A stretch of DNA of 7,769 nt from assembly GCA_018715855.1 (NCBI GenBank), contig DVKW01000238.1, positions 1 to 7,769 of the forward strand, in the 5' to 3' direction. How positions within the stretch are numbered: the first letter of the stretch is position 1; each line of letters begins with the position of its first letter. Below are positions 1 through 6,881 of this stretch, in pieces. Both the position numbers and the translations under genes were made by a program. Below the pieces are notes generated by a model. That model worked only from the letters and a program-made list of their open reading frames with translations, ran no database searches and was not told the origin of the DNA. Source of the DNA: Candidatus Galligastranaerophilus intestinigallinarum. GTDB lineage: Bacteria > Cyanobacteriota > Vampirovibrionia > Gastranaerophilales > Gastranaerophilaceae.

Positions 1-1401
1 CGGAGATTTTCCCTGAACCGAAAAATCAACATCTGTTGGCAATGTAACGGGCAAATCTTCTTCCTTAACGGGTTGAACGCCGCATTTTTCGCAATATACA
101 ACAGGAATGGGGGCGCCCCAATATCTTTGCCTTGAAATTAACCAGTCTCTTAATATGTATTGAACTTTTGAATGCCCAAAGCCCATTTTTTCAGCATATT
201 CGGTTATTTTCTTTTTGGCTGTTTCATTGTCTAGCCCTGTAAATTCTCCACTATTTACAAGAACACCGGGGTCTTCAAAAACTTTATTCTTGTCATAACC
301 TTCACCATCTATAACTTGAATAATTGGCAAGTTATATTTTGTTGCAAAGTCAAAGTCTCTTGAATCATGAGCAGGAACCGCCATAACAGCGCCCGTTCCG
401 TAATCAACAAGAGCATAATCTGCAGCCCAAATCGGGCAAACTCTTCCTGTGAAAGGGTTTATAATGTGAGTTCCCAAGGGAACGCCCGTTTTAATTCTTT
501 CTGTTGATTGCCTTTCTATTTCAGACATTTTTTTAGCGTTTTCTCTGTAATTATGAACCGCTTCCAAGTTTTCTTTTGTTGTTAATTTTTCAATGTCTTT
601 ATATTCAGGCGCTACAACAAGATATGTAATACCGTAAGCAGTATCGGGGCGAGTTGTGAAAACGGGAATTTCTAAGCCTTCAATTTCTTTTACTTTAAAT
701 TTTAAAATTGTGCCGTAAGATTTTCCAATCCAATTTGCTTGCATTGTTTTAACGTTGTCGCCCCAGCCTTTTAATTTGTCTAAATCTTCAAGCAAAACTT
801 CTGCGTAATCGGTTATCTTTAAAAACCATTGTGAAAGGTTTTTCTTTGTAACTTCCGAATCGCATCTCCAGCATTTACCGTCAATTACTTGTTCGTTTGC
901 AAGAACTGTTGCGCATTTTTCGCACCAATTAACAGGCGCTTCTTTTTTATAAGCTAAGCCTTTTTTAAAAAGTTCAATAAATAATTTTTGGGTCCATTTA
1001 TAATAATCTTCTTTGCAGGTGGTAACTTCTCTATCCCAATCAACAGAAAGCCCGAGCATTTTTAACTGCTTTTTCATATATTCAATGTTATCAAGAGTCC
1101 ATTTTTTGGGGTTTGCGCCATGTTGAATAGCGGCGTTTTCTGCGGGCATACCAAATGAATCCCAACCCATTGGGTGCAATACATTATAGCCCATTGCTCT
1201 TTTAAACCTTGCAATAACGTCTGTTATTGTATAGTTTCTAACATGCCCCATATGCAATTTGCCCGAAGGATATGGAAACATTGAAAGTGCATAATATTTT
1301 GGTTTGTCTGAATTGTCATATGTTTTATAAGTTTTGTTTTCATCCCAAAATTCAACCCATTTTTTTTCTGTTTTTTGAGGGTAATATTCATTTTCCAACA
1401 T
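1..1401 (-). CDS. leuS: Leucyl-tRNA synthetase, N-terminal 467 residues (cut by window edge)
   Basis: Class I aminoacyl-tRNA synthetase that charges tRNA-Leu with leucine in the cytosol. Translating the minus strand from the ATG at 1401 gives an open frame to base 1. The HIGH-class ATP motif is HMGH at residues 50-53. A zinc ribbon follows (C160-x2-C163, C177-x2-C180). The CP1 editing domain has the threonine-rich TTRPDT motif near residue 250 and the AVPAHD motif with D346, which by family knowledge positions the amino group of mischarged substrates. [12 protein letters not shown] starts at residue 418. The KMSKS loop and anticodon-binding domain lie beyond base 1, since bacterial LeuRS usually has about 800-870 residues. 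The start is supported by AAAAGGA (bases 1411-1417) 9 nt upstream. The upstream MFS gene ends 61 bp away with no visible terminator between, so read-through is possible. Editing and catalytic motifs in view look intact. Confidence 0.97.
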   Translation of the reverse strand, partial: MLENEYYPQKTEKKWVEFWDENKTYKTYDNSDKPKYYALSMFPYPSGKLHMGHVRNYTITDVIARFKRAMGYNVLHPMGWDSFGMPAENAAIQHGANPKKWTLDNIEYMKKQLKMLGLSVDWDREVTTCKEDYYKWTQKLFIELFKKGLAYKKEAPVNWCEKCATVLANEQVIDGKCWRCDSEVTKKNLSQWFLKITDYAEVLLEDLDKLKGWGDNVKTMQANWIGKSYGTILKFKVKEIEGLEIPVFTTRPDTAYGITYLVVAPEYKDIEKLTTKENLEAVHNYRENAKKMSEIERQSTERIKTGVPLGTHIINPFTGRVCPIWAADYALVDYGTGAVMAVPAHDSRDFDFATKYNLPIIQVIDGEGYDKNKVFEDPGVLVNSGEFTGLDNETAKKKITEYAEKMGFGHSKVQYILRDWLISRQRYWGAPIPVVYCEKCGVQPVKEEDLPVTLPTDVDFSVQGKSP

Positions 1402-1438
1402 AAGAAAAATTCCTTTTATAATTTTATTGAACCTGTTT

Positions 1439-1466
1439 ATTATACTCTAAACATAAAATTTATTAA
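1439..1466 (-). promoter_or_regulatory. Candidate leuS promoter
   Basis: On the minus strand a perfect TATAAT (1439-1444) lies about 38 bp before the leuS ATG. The best -35 is a poor TTAATA (1461-1466) with a 16-bp spacer, overlapping the MFS stop codon. The -10 is convincing; the -35 is weak in a very AT-rich background, so chance is a real possibility. Confidence 0.45.
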
Positions 1467-2872
1467 TAATTTTCGTTCATTTTTCTTTTTTCAATGTATG
1501 TTTTATATGAAAGAAAAAGGCATAAAACCGCAAAAAATGCACCCGCAAGCAAAACCTCGCCATAAGCTTCCGTGAAGGAATTAAAATCGCTAAGGCCTTT
1601 TTTTATGTAAAACGCTTTTCTGAAATCAAAAATGGCAAGTGAAATCATAATTCCAAGAAGCATCCCCGTATTTCTAAACATAGCTAAAATGCCTGAAGCC
1701 ATGCCGGTTTCTTTAATCGGGGCAGATGTCATAACAATTAAATTTGCGCTTGGCTGGTACATTCCGCTTCCTGTTCCCATAAGCATTTGCGCAAGAATAA
1801 TTTTCATTATATCCATATTTGAATCACAAGTTGAGAATAACAAAAGTCCCAAAACAATAAATACCGCACCGTATGTCATTAAAAGCCCGCTTGAATATTT
1901 ATTTGAAAGTTTCCCGTTAAAAATTGCGGCAACCATAAAGCAAGCGGAAAACGGCGCAATTAAAAGCCCTGCTTTAAGTGCACTTGCGCCCAAAACAACC
2001 TGTGCATAATAAGGGAACATAACGGCGTTTGAAAAAAGCGCAAAATATGAAATTAACATTGCAAAGTTGCCGTATGTAAAAATTTGTGATTTAAACAAAT
2101 CAAAATCAACAATCGGAAAATTTATTTTTCTTTCTCTAATGTAAAAAATAATTCCAAAAAGAACCATTAATATAAAAGCAATTAATGTATTTTGTGATTT
2201 TAGCCCCCAATCATGAATTTTTGAAATTATCATAAGCATAGAAAATGTTGAAATAAAAAGATAAATCATTCCCTGATAATCAAAAACAAAATGCCCTTTA
2301 TGTTTAATTGAAGGAATTATTCTTAAAGAAAGAATTGCCCCAAGAAGCCCTATAATAACACCGGGGATAAAAATGCCTCTCCAGCCGGCATAATGCATTA
2401 AAAAGCCGCCCAAAGAAGGCCCCGTCATGCCTGCAAATGCCATCATTGCAGAAGAAAACCCGATTGCCCTTGCTCTTTTTTTGCCTTTAAAAACAGAAGT
2501 TATAATTGCATAATTATTTGATAATAAGATTGAAGCCCCCAAAGATTGCAATAAACGGCAAGCTATAAGCATAAAAAGATTAAATGAACAAATGTTTAAA
2601 ATGGAACCTAAGGCAAAAACAAAAAAGCCTGATGTATAGAGCATTCTTCTGTCAACAACATCGTTTAATTTGCCAAAAAGCATTAAAAAAGAGCTTAAAA
2701 TTAAGATATACCCTGTTACAACCCACTGAACAAGGCTCATATCGGCATTAAAATCTTTGGCAATTTCATATAAGGCAACATTTACGGTGTTGGAATCAAG
2801 CATTGCAAGAAAACCGCCAGTTGCGCTAACCAAAAATATTAACCACTGAATTTGTTCTCTGTTGTGTTCCAT
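1463..2872 (-). CDS. MFS multidrug exporter, DHA2 (EmrB/QacA) family, 14-TM type
   Basis: Inner-membrane proton-coupled drug or metabolite exporter, 469 residues from the chosen ATG at 2872. Visible family motifs are LDSNTVNVAL (25-34, the TM1 motif with the buried Asp typical of DHA2), QWVVTGY near 49-55, motif A GKLNDVVDRR (67-76) in the TM2-TM3 loop, a motif-B-like R106/Q109/G112 in TM4, and the antiporter motif C ending GPSLGG (151-156) in TM5. Hydrophobic stretches run through to about residue 455, consistent with 14 helices. An upstream in-frame TTG at 2914 would add 14 residues, but it has no ribosome-binding site and the extra residues fall outside the conserved part. The ATG at 2872 has only a weak, close GAAG before it. 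Substrate cannot be told from sequence. No TetR- or MarR-type repressor and no EmrA-type adaptor is adjacent, so a lone pump is likely. Confidence 0.9.
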   Translation of the reverse strand: MEHNREQIQWLIFLVSATGGFLAMLDSNTVNVALYEIAKDFNADMSLVQWVVTGYILILSSFLMLFGKLNDVVDRRMLYTSGFFVFALGSILNICSFNLFMLIACRLLQSLGASILLSNNYAIITSVFKGKKRARAIGFSSAMMAFAGMTGPSLGGFLMHYAGWRGIFIPGVIIGLLGAILSLRIIPSIKHKGHFVFDYQGMIYLFISTFSMLMIISKIHDWGLKSQNTLIAFILMVLFGIIFYIRERKINFPIVDFDLFKSQIFTYGNFAMLISYFALFSNAVMFPYYAQVVLGASALKAGLLIAPFSACFMVAAIFNGKLSNKYSSGLLMTYGAVFIVLGLLLFSTCDSNMDIMKIILAQMLMGTGSGMYQPSANLIVMTSAPIKETGMASGILAMFRNTGMLLGIMISLAIFDFRKAFYIKKGLSDFNSFTEAYGEVLLAGAFFAVLCLFLSYKTYIEKRKMNENY

Positions 2873-2885
2873 GCTTCGTGTTTTA

Positions 2886-2914
2886 ATTAAACTAAAAATT
2901 TTATTAAAAAACAA
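2886..2914 (-). promoter_or_regulatory. Weak candidate promoter for the MFS gene
   Basis: On the minus strand TTGTTT (2909-2914) and TTTAAT (2886-2891) are 17 bp apart. The predicted transcript would start about 7 nt before the ATG at 2872. The -35 matches consensus at only three positions and the region is almost pure A/T, so this is a guess. The pyrG terminator immediately upstream does imply that the MFS gene needs some promoter here. Confidence 0.25.
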
Positions 2915-2932
2915 GATTTATAAACTTTTTTT

Positions 2933-2958
2933 AAAAAAAATCAGGGAAAATTCCCTGA
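2933..2958 (-). terminator. Rho-independent terminator after pyrG
   Basis: The palindrome at 2941-2958 forms a 7-bp stem (TCAGGGA/TCCCTGA) with a 4-nt loop. On the minus strand it is followed directly by eight Ts (2933-2940). It begins 8 bp after the pyrG stop codon. On the plus strand the stem is followed by a T-rich but interrupted run, so some bidirectional activity is possible, although no plus-strand gene ends here. Confidence 0.9.
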
Positions 2959-2965
2959 TTTTAGT

Positions 2966-4570
2966 TTATTTTTTTCTGTTTAGTGCCGCTTTTATAAGCC
3001 CTTTGAAAAGTGGGTGTGCTTCTTCGGGGCGAGATTTAAACTCGGGGTGAAATTGGCAGGCAACGTGCCAATCATTTTTCGGGTATTCAACAACTTCAGC
3101 AAGTAACCCATCGGGTGATGACCCTGAAATTATAAGCCCGCTATCTTCAATTAATTTTTTATATTCATTGTTCACTTCATATCTGTGGCGGTGGCGTTCT
3201 TCTATAATTTTTTTACCGTAAGCTTTTTGTGCTTTTGAGCCATCTTTTAAATGGCAAGGGTAACTTCCCAATCTCATTGTGCCCCCATAGCCTGCTATAT
3301 TTTTTTGTTCAACCATAAGGTCAATAACGGGGTATTTTGTGTTTTCGTCAAATTCCGTGCTGTTTGCGCCGTTTAAGCCTATAACGTTTCTTGCATATTC
3401 AATAACTGCACATTGAAGCCCCAAACATAGCCCCAAAAACGGCAAATTGTTTTCTCTTGCATATCTTATGGCATTTAATTTGCCTTCAATGCCACGAACA
3501 CCAAACCCGCCCGGAATTACAAGCGCATCAACATCATTTAACAATTCTTTTGTTTTTTGCATATCTTTGCAATCTTCACTTGCAAGCCATTTAATGTTTA
3601 CTTTTCTGTCAAATTCAAGCCCTGCGTGCTTTAAAGATTCAACAACAGAAATATAGGCATCGTTTAATTCTGTATATTTTCCTGCAAGTGCCACGGTTAA
3701 TTCGCCTTTCGGGTTTTTAATTTTATCAACAAGTTTTTCCCAAGAAGCTAAATTCGGGCGTTTATCTTTCATATTTAAAAGTTTTAAAACAACGCTCGCC
3801 ATATTTTGCGCTTCAAGCGCCAATGGCACTTCATAAATATATTTCATATCTTTGCATTCAAAAACGCAATCTTTTTGAACGGAACAAAAGAGCGCTATTT
3901 TTTCTTTTTCATTTTTGTGAATTTCAACAGGGGTTCTGCAAACAAGAATTTCAGGCTGAATGCCATAGCTTCTTAAAACATAAACGCTATGTTGCGAAGG
4001 TTTTGTTTTAAGTTCGCCTGAAGTTTGAAGATAAGGCAATAAAGTAACATGGATTGAAATAGAATTTCCAATGCCTTCTTCAAGCCTAAATTGTCTGATT
4101 GCTTCAATAAAAGGCAAACTTTCAATGTCGCCTATGGTGCCGCCGATTTCTGCTATTAAAAAATCGGGGTTAAATTGTTGTTTTGCTTTTAGAAGTCTTG
4201 CTTTAATTTCATTTGTAATATGGGGAATTGTTTGAACCGTTGCGCCTAAATATTCGCCCCTTCTTTCTTTTTCAATAACCGTTTGATAAACAGAACCCGA
4301 TGTTACATTATTTACTTGGTGTAATGATGTATTTGTAAATCTTTCATAGTGCCCAAGGTCAAGGTCTGTTTCCGCACCGTCATCTGTCACAAAAACTTCG
4401 CCATGTTGAAACGGGCTCATAGTGCCCGGGTCAACATTTATATAAGGGTCAAATTTTTGAATTGCAACGCTAAAGCCTCTTGCTCTTAAAAGTTTTCCTA
4501 AACTTGCAGCAACAATGCCTTTTCCTAATGAACTAACAACACCGCCTGTAATAAAAATATACTTTGTCAT
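2966..4570 (-). CDS. pyrG: CTP synthase (glutamine-hydrolysing)
   Basis: Makes CTP from UTP, ATP and glutamine, the last step of pyrimidine nucleotide synthesis; cytosolic homotetramer or filament in known relatives. At 534 residues it has the normal full length. The N-terminal amidoligase domain has the P-loop-like GGVVSSLGKG (9-18), KFDPYINVDPGTM (39-51), HGEVFVTDDGAETDLDLGHYERF (from 56) and EIGGTIGDIES (141-151). The C-terminal class I glutamine amidotransferase domain has the oxyanion-loop PGGFG (353-357), the nucleophile C382 in GLCLGLQ, and the partner H508 and E510 in CQFHPE. All expected catalytic residues are present. The ATG at 4570 is supported by AAGGA (minus strand, 4577-4581) 6 nt upstream. 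gatC ends 57 bp upstream with a hairpin between them, so pyrG either has an unrecognised promoter or relies on read-through. A strong terminator follows it. Confidence 0.98.
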   Translation of the reverse strand: MTKYIFITGGVVSSLGKGIVAASLGKLLRARGFSVAIQKFDPYINVDPGTMSPFQHGEVFVTDDGAETDLDLGHYERFTNTSLHQVNNVTSGSVYQTVIEKERRGEYLGATVQTIPHITNEIKARLLKAKQQFNPDFLIAEIGGTIGDIESLPFIEAIRQFRLEEGIGNSISIHVTLLPYLQTSGELKTKPSQHSVYVLRSYGIQPEILVCRTPVEIHKNEKEKIALFCSVQKDCVFECKDMKYIYEVPLALEAQNMASVVLKLLNMKDKRPNLASWEKLVDKIKNPKGELTVALAGKYTELNDAYISVVESLKHAGLEFDRKVNIKWLASEDCKDMQKTKELLNDVDALVIPGGFGVRGIEGKLNAIRYARENNLPFLGLCLGLQCAVIEYARNVIGLNGANSTEFDENTKYPVIDLMVEQKNIAGYGGTMRLGSYPCHLKDGSKAQKAYGKKIIEERHRHRYEVNNEYKKLIEDSGLIISGSSPDGLLAEVVEYPKNDWHVACQFHPEFKSRPEEAHPLFKGLIKAALNRKK

Positions 4571-4614
4571 TTTCTTTCCTTACTTAATTTTTTTCTCTTC
4601 CAGCATATAAATGA

Positions 4615-4648
4615 AAAGTCCCTAAAATTAACTTATTTTAGGGACTTT
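4615..4648 (-). terminator. 14-bp perfect hairpin overlapping the gatC stop, likely terminator
   Basis: AAAGTCCCTAAAAT (4615-4628) and its exact reverse complement (4635-4648) flank a 6-nt loop. On the minus strand one arm is made by the last codons of gatC, the stop codon falls at the loop, and the other arm is followed by TTTTCATTTAT. The stem is long but the T-run is short and interrupted, so it could act as a weak terminator, a 3'-end mRNA stabiliser or both. It lies 45 bp before pyrG. Confidence 0.7.
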
Positions 4649-4909
4649 AAAATAATCTTGTTCAACCTCCGGGGCATTTGCCATTAATTCCTCTCTTGTG
4701 CAATCATATCGGGCAACATCTTCCCTCATCACATTTGAGAAATCTATCGGGTGATTCATTGGTTCAACACCTGTTGTGTCAACTTCGTTTAATTGTTCCA
4801 TATATTTTAAAATATCACCCAATTGTTTTGAAAATTTAACTTTTTCATCTTCCGTTAAATTTAACCTTGCTAAGCGGGCAACATGTTCAACATCTTTAAT
4901 TTCAATCAT
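4628..4909 (-). CDS. gatC: Asp-tRNA(Asn)/Glu-tRNA(Gln) amidotransferase subunit C
   Basis: Small structural subunit of the GatCAB complex, which converts mischarged Glu-tRNA-Gln (and Asp-tRNA-Asn) to the correct aminoacyl-tRNA in bacteria lacking GlnRS or AsnRS. The 93-residue length is typical. Family features are the opening with VEHVARLARLNLTEDE (about 7-22), the helical stretch with LGDILKYMEQLNEVDTTGVEP (30-50), NHPIDFSNVMREDV (about 52-65) and the tail APEVEQDYFKVPKIS, the usual GatC C-terminal signature. The ATG at 4909 is preceded by GAGG 7 nt upstream; the nearby ATG at 4914 is out of frame and stops at once. gatA and gatB are not next to it in this window, so the complex is encoded at more than one locus or gatA lies elsewhere. 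Its presence implies an indirect Gln- and/or Asn-tRNA pathway in this organism. Confidence 0.95.
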   Translation of the reverse strand: MIEIKDVEHVARLARLNLTEDEKVKFSKQLGDILKYMEQLNEVDTTGVEPMNHPIDFSNVMREDVARYDCTREELMANAPEVEQDYFKVPKIS

Positions 4910-4929
4910 TTCATTTACCTCAACTATAA

Positions 4930-4935
4930 ATTATA
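4930..4935 (-). promoter_or_regulatory. Candidate -10 element for gatC
   Basis: A perfect TATAAT on the minus strand ends about 20 bp before the gatC ATG, giving a short leader that contains the GAGG ribosome-binding site. No -35 resembling consensus sits 16-18 bp upstream; the nearest, TTTACA, is 21 bp away. The expected site could depend on an activator. Confidence 0.45.
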
Positions 4936-4955
4936 ATACAAGAAAAAAATTAATG

Positions 4956-4973
4956 TTGTAAAGTATTTGTAAA
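4956..4973 (+). repeat. TTGTAAA direct repeat, 11-bp spacing
   Basis: Two copies of TTGTAAA (4956-4962 and 4967-4973) start 11 bp apart, one helical turn, so a dimeric protein could contact both on one DNA face. The second copy is also the best -35 candidate for the downstream regulator gene, and the repeat lies between two divergent promoters. This spacing suits response-regulator binding sites, but AT-rich DNA makes short repeats common. Confidence 0.4.
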
Positions 4974-4994
4974 AAAGATAAAAATAAATATAAT
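4967..4994 (+). promoter_or_regulatory. Candidate promoter of the response-regulator pair, near-leaderless
   Basis: TTGTAA (4967-4972), a 16-bp spacer and a perfect TATAAT (4989-4994) precede the ATG at 5003. Transcription would begin around 5001, leaving almost no 5' leader. This agrees with the absence of any purine-rich ribosome-binding sequence before that ATG. Confidence 0.5.
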
Positions 4995-5002
4995 TAAATA
5001 TT

Positions 5003-5653
5003 ATGGAAAAATACAATATTCTTATAGTAGAAGACCACGCTCTCACCCGTTTTGCGCTTTTAACCTCATTAAAAGAGGAAAATATTACAAATAAAATTTT
5101 TGAAGCGGAAAATGCCGTTAATGCTTATAAAATTTTGGCTGAAAACAAAATCGACCTTGTTTTAATGGATTTGGGACTGCCTGTTGTAGATGGCGTTCGG
5201 GCTTCTTTCGAAATTAAATCAAAATACCCTGATATTAAAATTATTGTAATAACATCTCATAATAATGAAGAAGAAATTGAAGGCTGCTTGGATGCCGGAA
5301 TAAATGCATATTGTTCTAAAGATATAAAGCCTGAAAAATTAATAGAACTTATAAAAGATGTTATGGAAGGCTCTTTATGGTATGACCCGGCAGCATCCAA
5401 AATATTAATGAAAAAAACATCCAAAATTAATAAAAATGAAGAACAGGAAAACCAAAACAAATATAATTTAACAACAAAAGAAATGAGGGTTCTTTTTCTT
5501 TTGGCAGAGGGTAATTCCAACCTTGAAATTGCAAGAAAAATGAACATTTCAATTAATACAACAAAGGTTCATATGTGCTCAATTCTTCAAAAATTATCGG
5601 TTGATGACAGAACCCAAGCGGCAATTAAAGCAATCAGGGAAAATTTAACATAA
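5003..5653 (+). CDS. NarL/FixJ-type response regulator (receiver + LuxR HTH)
   Basis: Two-component transcription factor of 216 residues. The receiver domain (about 4-122) has the acidic pocket E10/D11, the phospho-acceptor D56 in LVLMDLGLP, the switch T84 in VITSH and K106, so it should be phosphorylatable. A linker rich in K, N, E and Q (about 136-153) leads to a LuxR/GerE DNA-binding domain (about 156-210) with LTTKEMRVLFLLAEGNSNLE and a recognition-helix region NISINTTKVHMCSILQKLSV. No histidine kinase is nearby, so it is an orphan in this window. The start has no visible ribosome-binding site. The next regulator begins 4 bp after the stop, so the two are almost surely cotranscribed. Target genes are unknown; the neighbouring pentapeptide gene and its own promoter are natural candidates. 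Confidence 0.93.
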   Translation: MEKYNILIVEDHALTRFALLTSLKEENITNKIFEAENAVNAYKILAENKIDLVLMDLGLPVVDGVRASFEIKSKYPDIKIIVITSHNNEEEIEGCLDAGINAYCSKDIKPEKLIELIKDVMEGSLWYDPAASKILMKKTSKINKNEEQENQNKYNLTTKEMRVLFLLAEGNSNLEIARKMNISINTTKVHMCSILQKLSVDDRTQAAIKAIRENLT

Positions 5654-5657
5654 AAAA

Positions 5658-6275
5658 ATGAATGAAATTGATGAAATAAAAAAAATTTTAATAATAGATG
5701 ATAACCCGAACCCAACGGCTGATATGCTTAATATGTATGGGTTTGAAGTAACCGTTACGGGGGATGGCAAACAAGGTTTAATTGAATTAAACAAAAATAT
5801 TGATAAATATGACCTTGTTTTATTGGATGTTATGATGCCTGTTATGGACGGGTGGACAACTTTAAAAAATATAAGAAATCATAAAATTTTAAATTCCATT
5901 CCAATTATTATGCTAACTGCCATAGATGATGATTACAAGCAAGTTTCAGGCTTAAAATCAGGCGCAGATGATTACATTGTAAAACCTTTTGTTTTTCCTA
6001 ATTTATTGGCAAGAATTGAAGCGCTTCTTCGCCGCTCAAATTGGAACAAAAAAGATGTTAAAAGAGCTCAAACAATAAATTCTTTAACTTCAAGAGAAAA
6101 AGAAATTTTAAAACTTGTATCCTTGGGCGATTCAAACGCAAAAATAGCGGAAAAACTTTTTATAAGGGAAATTACCGTTAAAACCCATCTTAACAATATT
6201 TACAGAAAAATTGGCGTGGATAACCGTGTTCAGGCTGCAATTGCAGCAATGAACGCAGGAATAAAAGATATTTAA
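5658..6275 (+). CDS. Response regulator with OmpR-like receiver and LuxR HTH
   Basis: Second two-component transcription factor, 205 residues. The receiver (about 9-125) has D14/D15, the phospho-acceptor D57 in LVLLDVMMPVMDGW, T87 in IMLTA and K109 in the KPF motif. The receiver ends with LLARIEALLRR (116-126), a form usual in OmpR/PhoB proteins, yet the output domain (about 142-200) is LuxR/GerE type: LTSREKEILKLVSLGDSNAKIA, then ITVKTHLNNIYRKIGVDNRVQAA. Cyanobacterial and plastid Ycf29-like regulators have a comparable layout, which is a possible relationship and not a firm call. The ATG follows the preceding stop by four A residues and lacks a good ribosome-binding site (an AGGGA lies about 17 nt upstream, inside the previous gene), suggesting translational coupling. 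Codons 7-10 contain a run of eight A residues. No kinase is adjacent. Confidence 0.92.
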   Translation: MNEIDEIKKILIIDDNPNPTADMLNMYGFEVTVTGDGKQGLIELNKNIDKYDLVLLDVMMPVMDGWTTLKNIRNHKILNSIPIIMLTAIDDDYKQVSGLKSGADDYIVKPFVFPNLLARIEALLRRSNWNKKDVKRAQTINSLTSREKEILKLVSLGDSNAKIAEKLFIREITVKTHLNNIYRKIGVDNRVQAAIAAMNAGIKDI

Positions 6276-6281
6276 AAAGGG

Positions 6282-6310
6282 TTGCGAAGTTATAAAAAAT
6301 TTAATAAAAT
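6282..6310 (+). promoter_or_regulatory. Candidate promoter of the pentapeptide-repeat gene
   Basis: TTGCGA (6282-6287), a 17-bp spacer and TAAAAT (6305-6310) begin 6 bp after the stop of the second regulator. They match consensus at four and five of six positions. The predicted start near 6317 leaves a leader of about 22 nt that contains GGAG (6328-6331). No terminator is seen after the regulator pair, so read-through from upstream is also possible. Confidence 0.5.
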
Positions 6311-6338
6311 ACCAATATCAGCGCATTGGAGAAAATAA

Positions 6339-6875
6339 ATGGCAAATCTTTCAAAAGACAAATGGTTAGATTTAATTTTAAACAACAAAGGCGAATATGA
6401 AGCCGCAAAATCTCAAACAGATGAAATTTTAGATTTATCCGAAGTTGAAGTTTTGTCTTATGAAATATCTGATGTAAATTTAAACAACATTGATTTTACG
6501 GGTTCAACTTTTTCTGAAACCCAATTTACAAACGTAAATTTCACAGACAGCGACTTTACAAGCTGCGATTTTACAAGATGCCGCTTTGTTGAATGCGATT
6601 TTACAAATACAACCCTATACGGGGCAGATTTTAGCTACGCAGAAGTTCATTATTGCAATTTCCAAGATGCTGATATGGCAGGCGCTATTTTAAATGAAGC
6701 AAATTTGGAAGACACCGATTTTGCATTAAGTGAAAATTTATCTGCCTGCAGGTTTGATGAAGGCACAATTTGGCCCGATACGGATAAACTTCCCGAAGAT
6801 TTTGATTCAACATATAGCTATGACTTATCTTCCCTTCAAGATGAAGAAGAAAAATCAGAAGCAGATTATTACTAA
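6339..6875 (+). CDS. Acidic pentapeptide-repeat protein
   Basis: A 178-residue protein of unrecognised specific function. From residue 46 to 130 it shows 17 consecutive pentapeptides in perfect register. The central residue (48, 53, 58 and so on to 128) is always L, F, V or M, mostly F, and the i-2 position carries small or beta-branched residues (A, C, S, T, V, I). This predicts a right-handed quadrilateral beta-helix of about four coils. After a bulge, one more repeat (C137-R138-F139) follows. All five cysteines (76, 81, 86, 106, 137) are at i-2. The N-terminus (1-40) is probably helical, and the tail (about 141-178) is very acidic. By my count there are 41 acidic against 9 basic residues. 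There is no signal peptide or membrane segment. The ATG is supported by GGAG 7 nt upstream. Some acidic pentapeptide proteins (Qnr, MfpA, AlbG) mimic DNA and protect gyrase; whether this one does is unknown. Confidence 0.9.
   Translation: MANLSKDKWLDLILNNKGEYEAAKSQTDEILDLSEVEVLSYEISDVNLNNIDFTGSTFSETQFTNVNFTDSDFTSCDFTRCRFVECDFTNTTLYGADFSYAEVHYCNFQDADMAGAILNEANLEDTDFALSENLSACRFDEGTIWPDTDKLPEDFDSTYSYDLSSLQDEEEKSEADYY
6474..6728 (+). repeat. Pentapeptide-coding repeat array, with a 30-bp-offset duplication
   Basis: Seventeen 15-bp coding units correspond to residues 46-130 of the pentapeptide protein. Within it TGCGATTTTACAA occurs at 6564-6576 and again at 6594-6606, exactly 30 bp apart (two pentapeptides). 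This looks like a relatively recent duplication of a ten-residue unit. Confidence 0.8.
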
Positions 6876-6881
6876 ACTTTT

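Noticed and set aside
1632..2009. 125-residue plus-strand open frame inside the MFS gene
   Set aside because: It is exactly antisense to conserved MFS coding sequence, has no ribosome-binding site and no recognisable domain.
2873..2914. TTG-initiated 14-residue extension of the MFS protein
   Set aside because: No ribosome-binding site precedes the TTG, and the ATG at 2872 directly precedes the conserved TM1 region.
4571..4648. CTP-sensing pyrG attenuator of the B. subtilis kind
   Set aside because: That mechanism needs a transcript starting with GGG at a promoter upstream of the hairpin. I see no such promoter; the hairpin is better explained as the gatC 3' end.
4958..4971. NtcA-like box (GTA-N8-TAC) in the divergent promoter region
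   Set aside because: The right half reads GTA, not TAC, so the palindrome required by NtcA is absent.
5257..5547. 96-residue minus-strand open frame inside the first response regulator
   Set aside because: It is antisense to receiver and HTH motifs and has no promoter or family resemblance.
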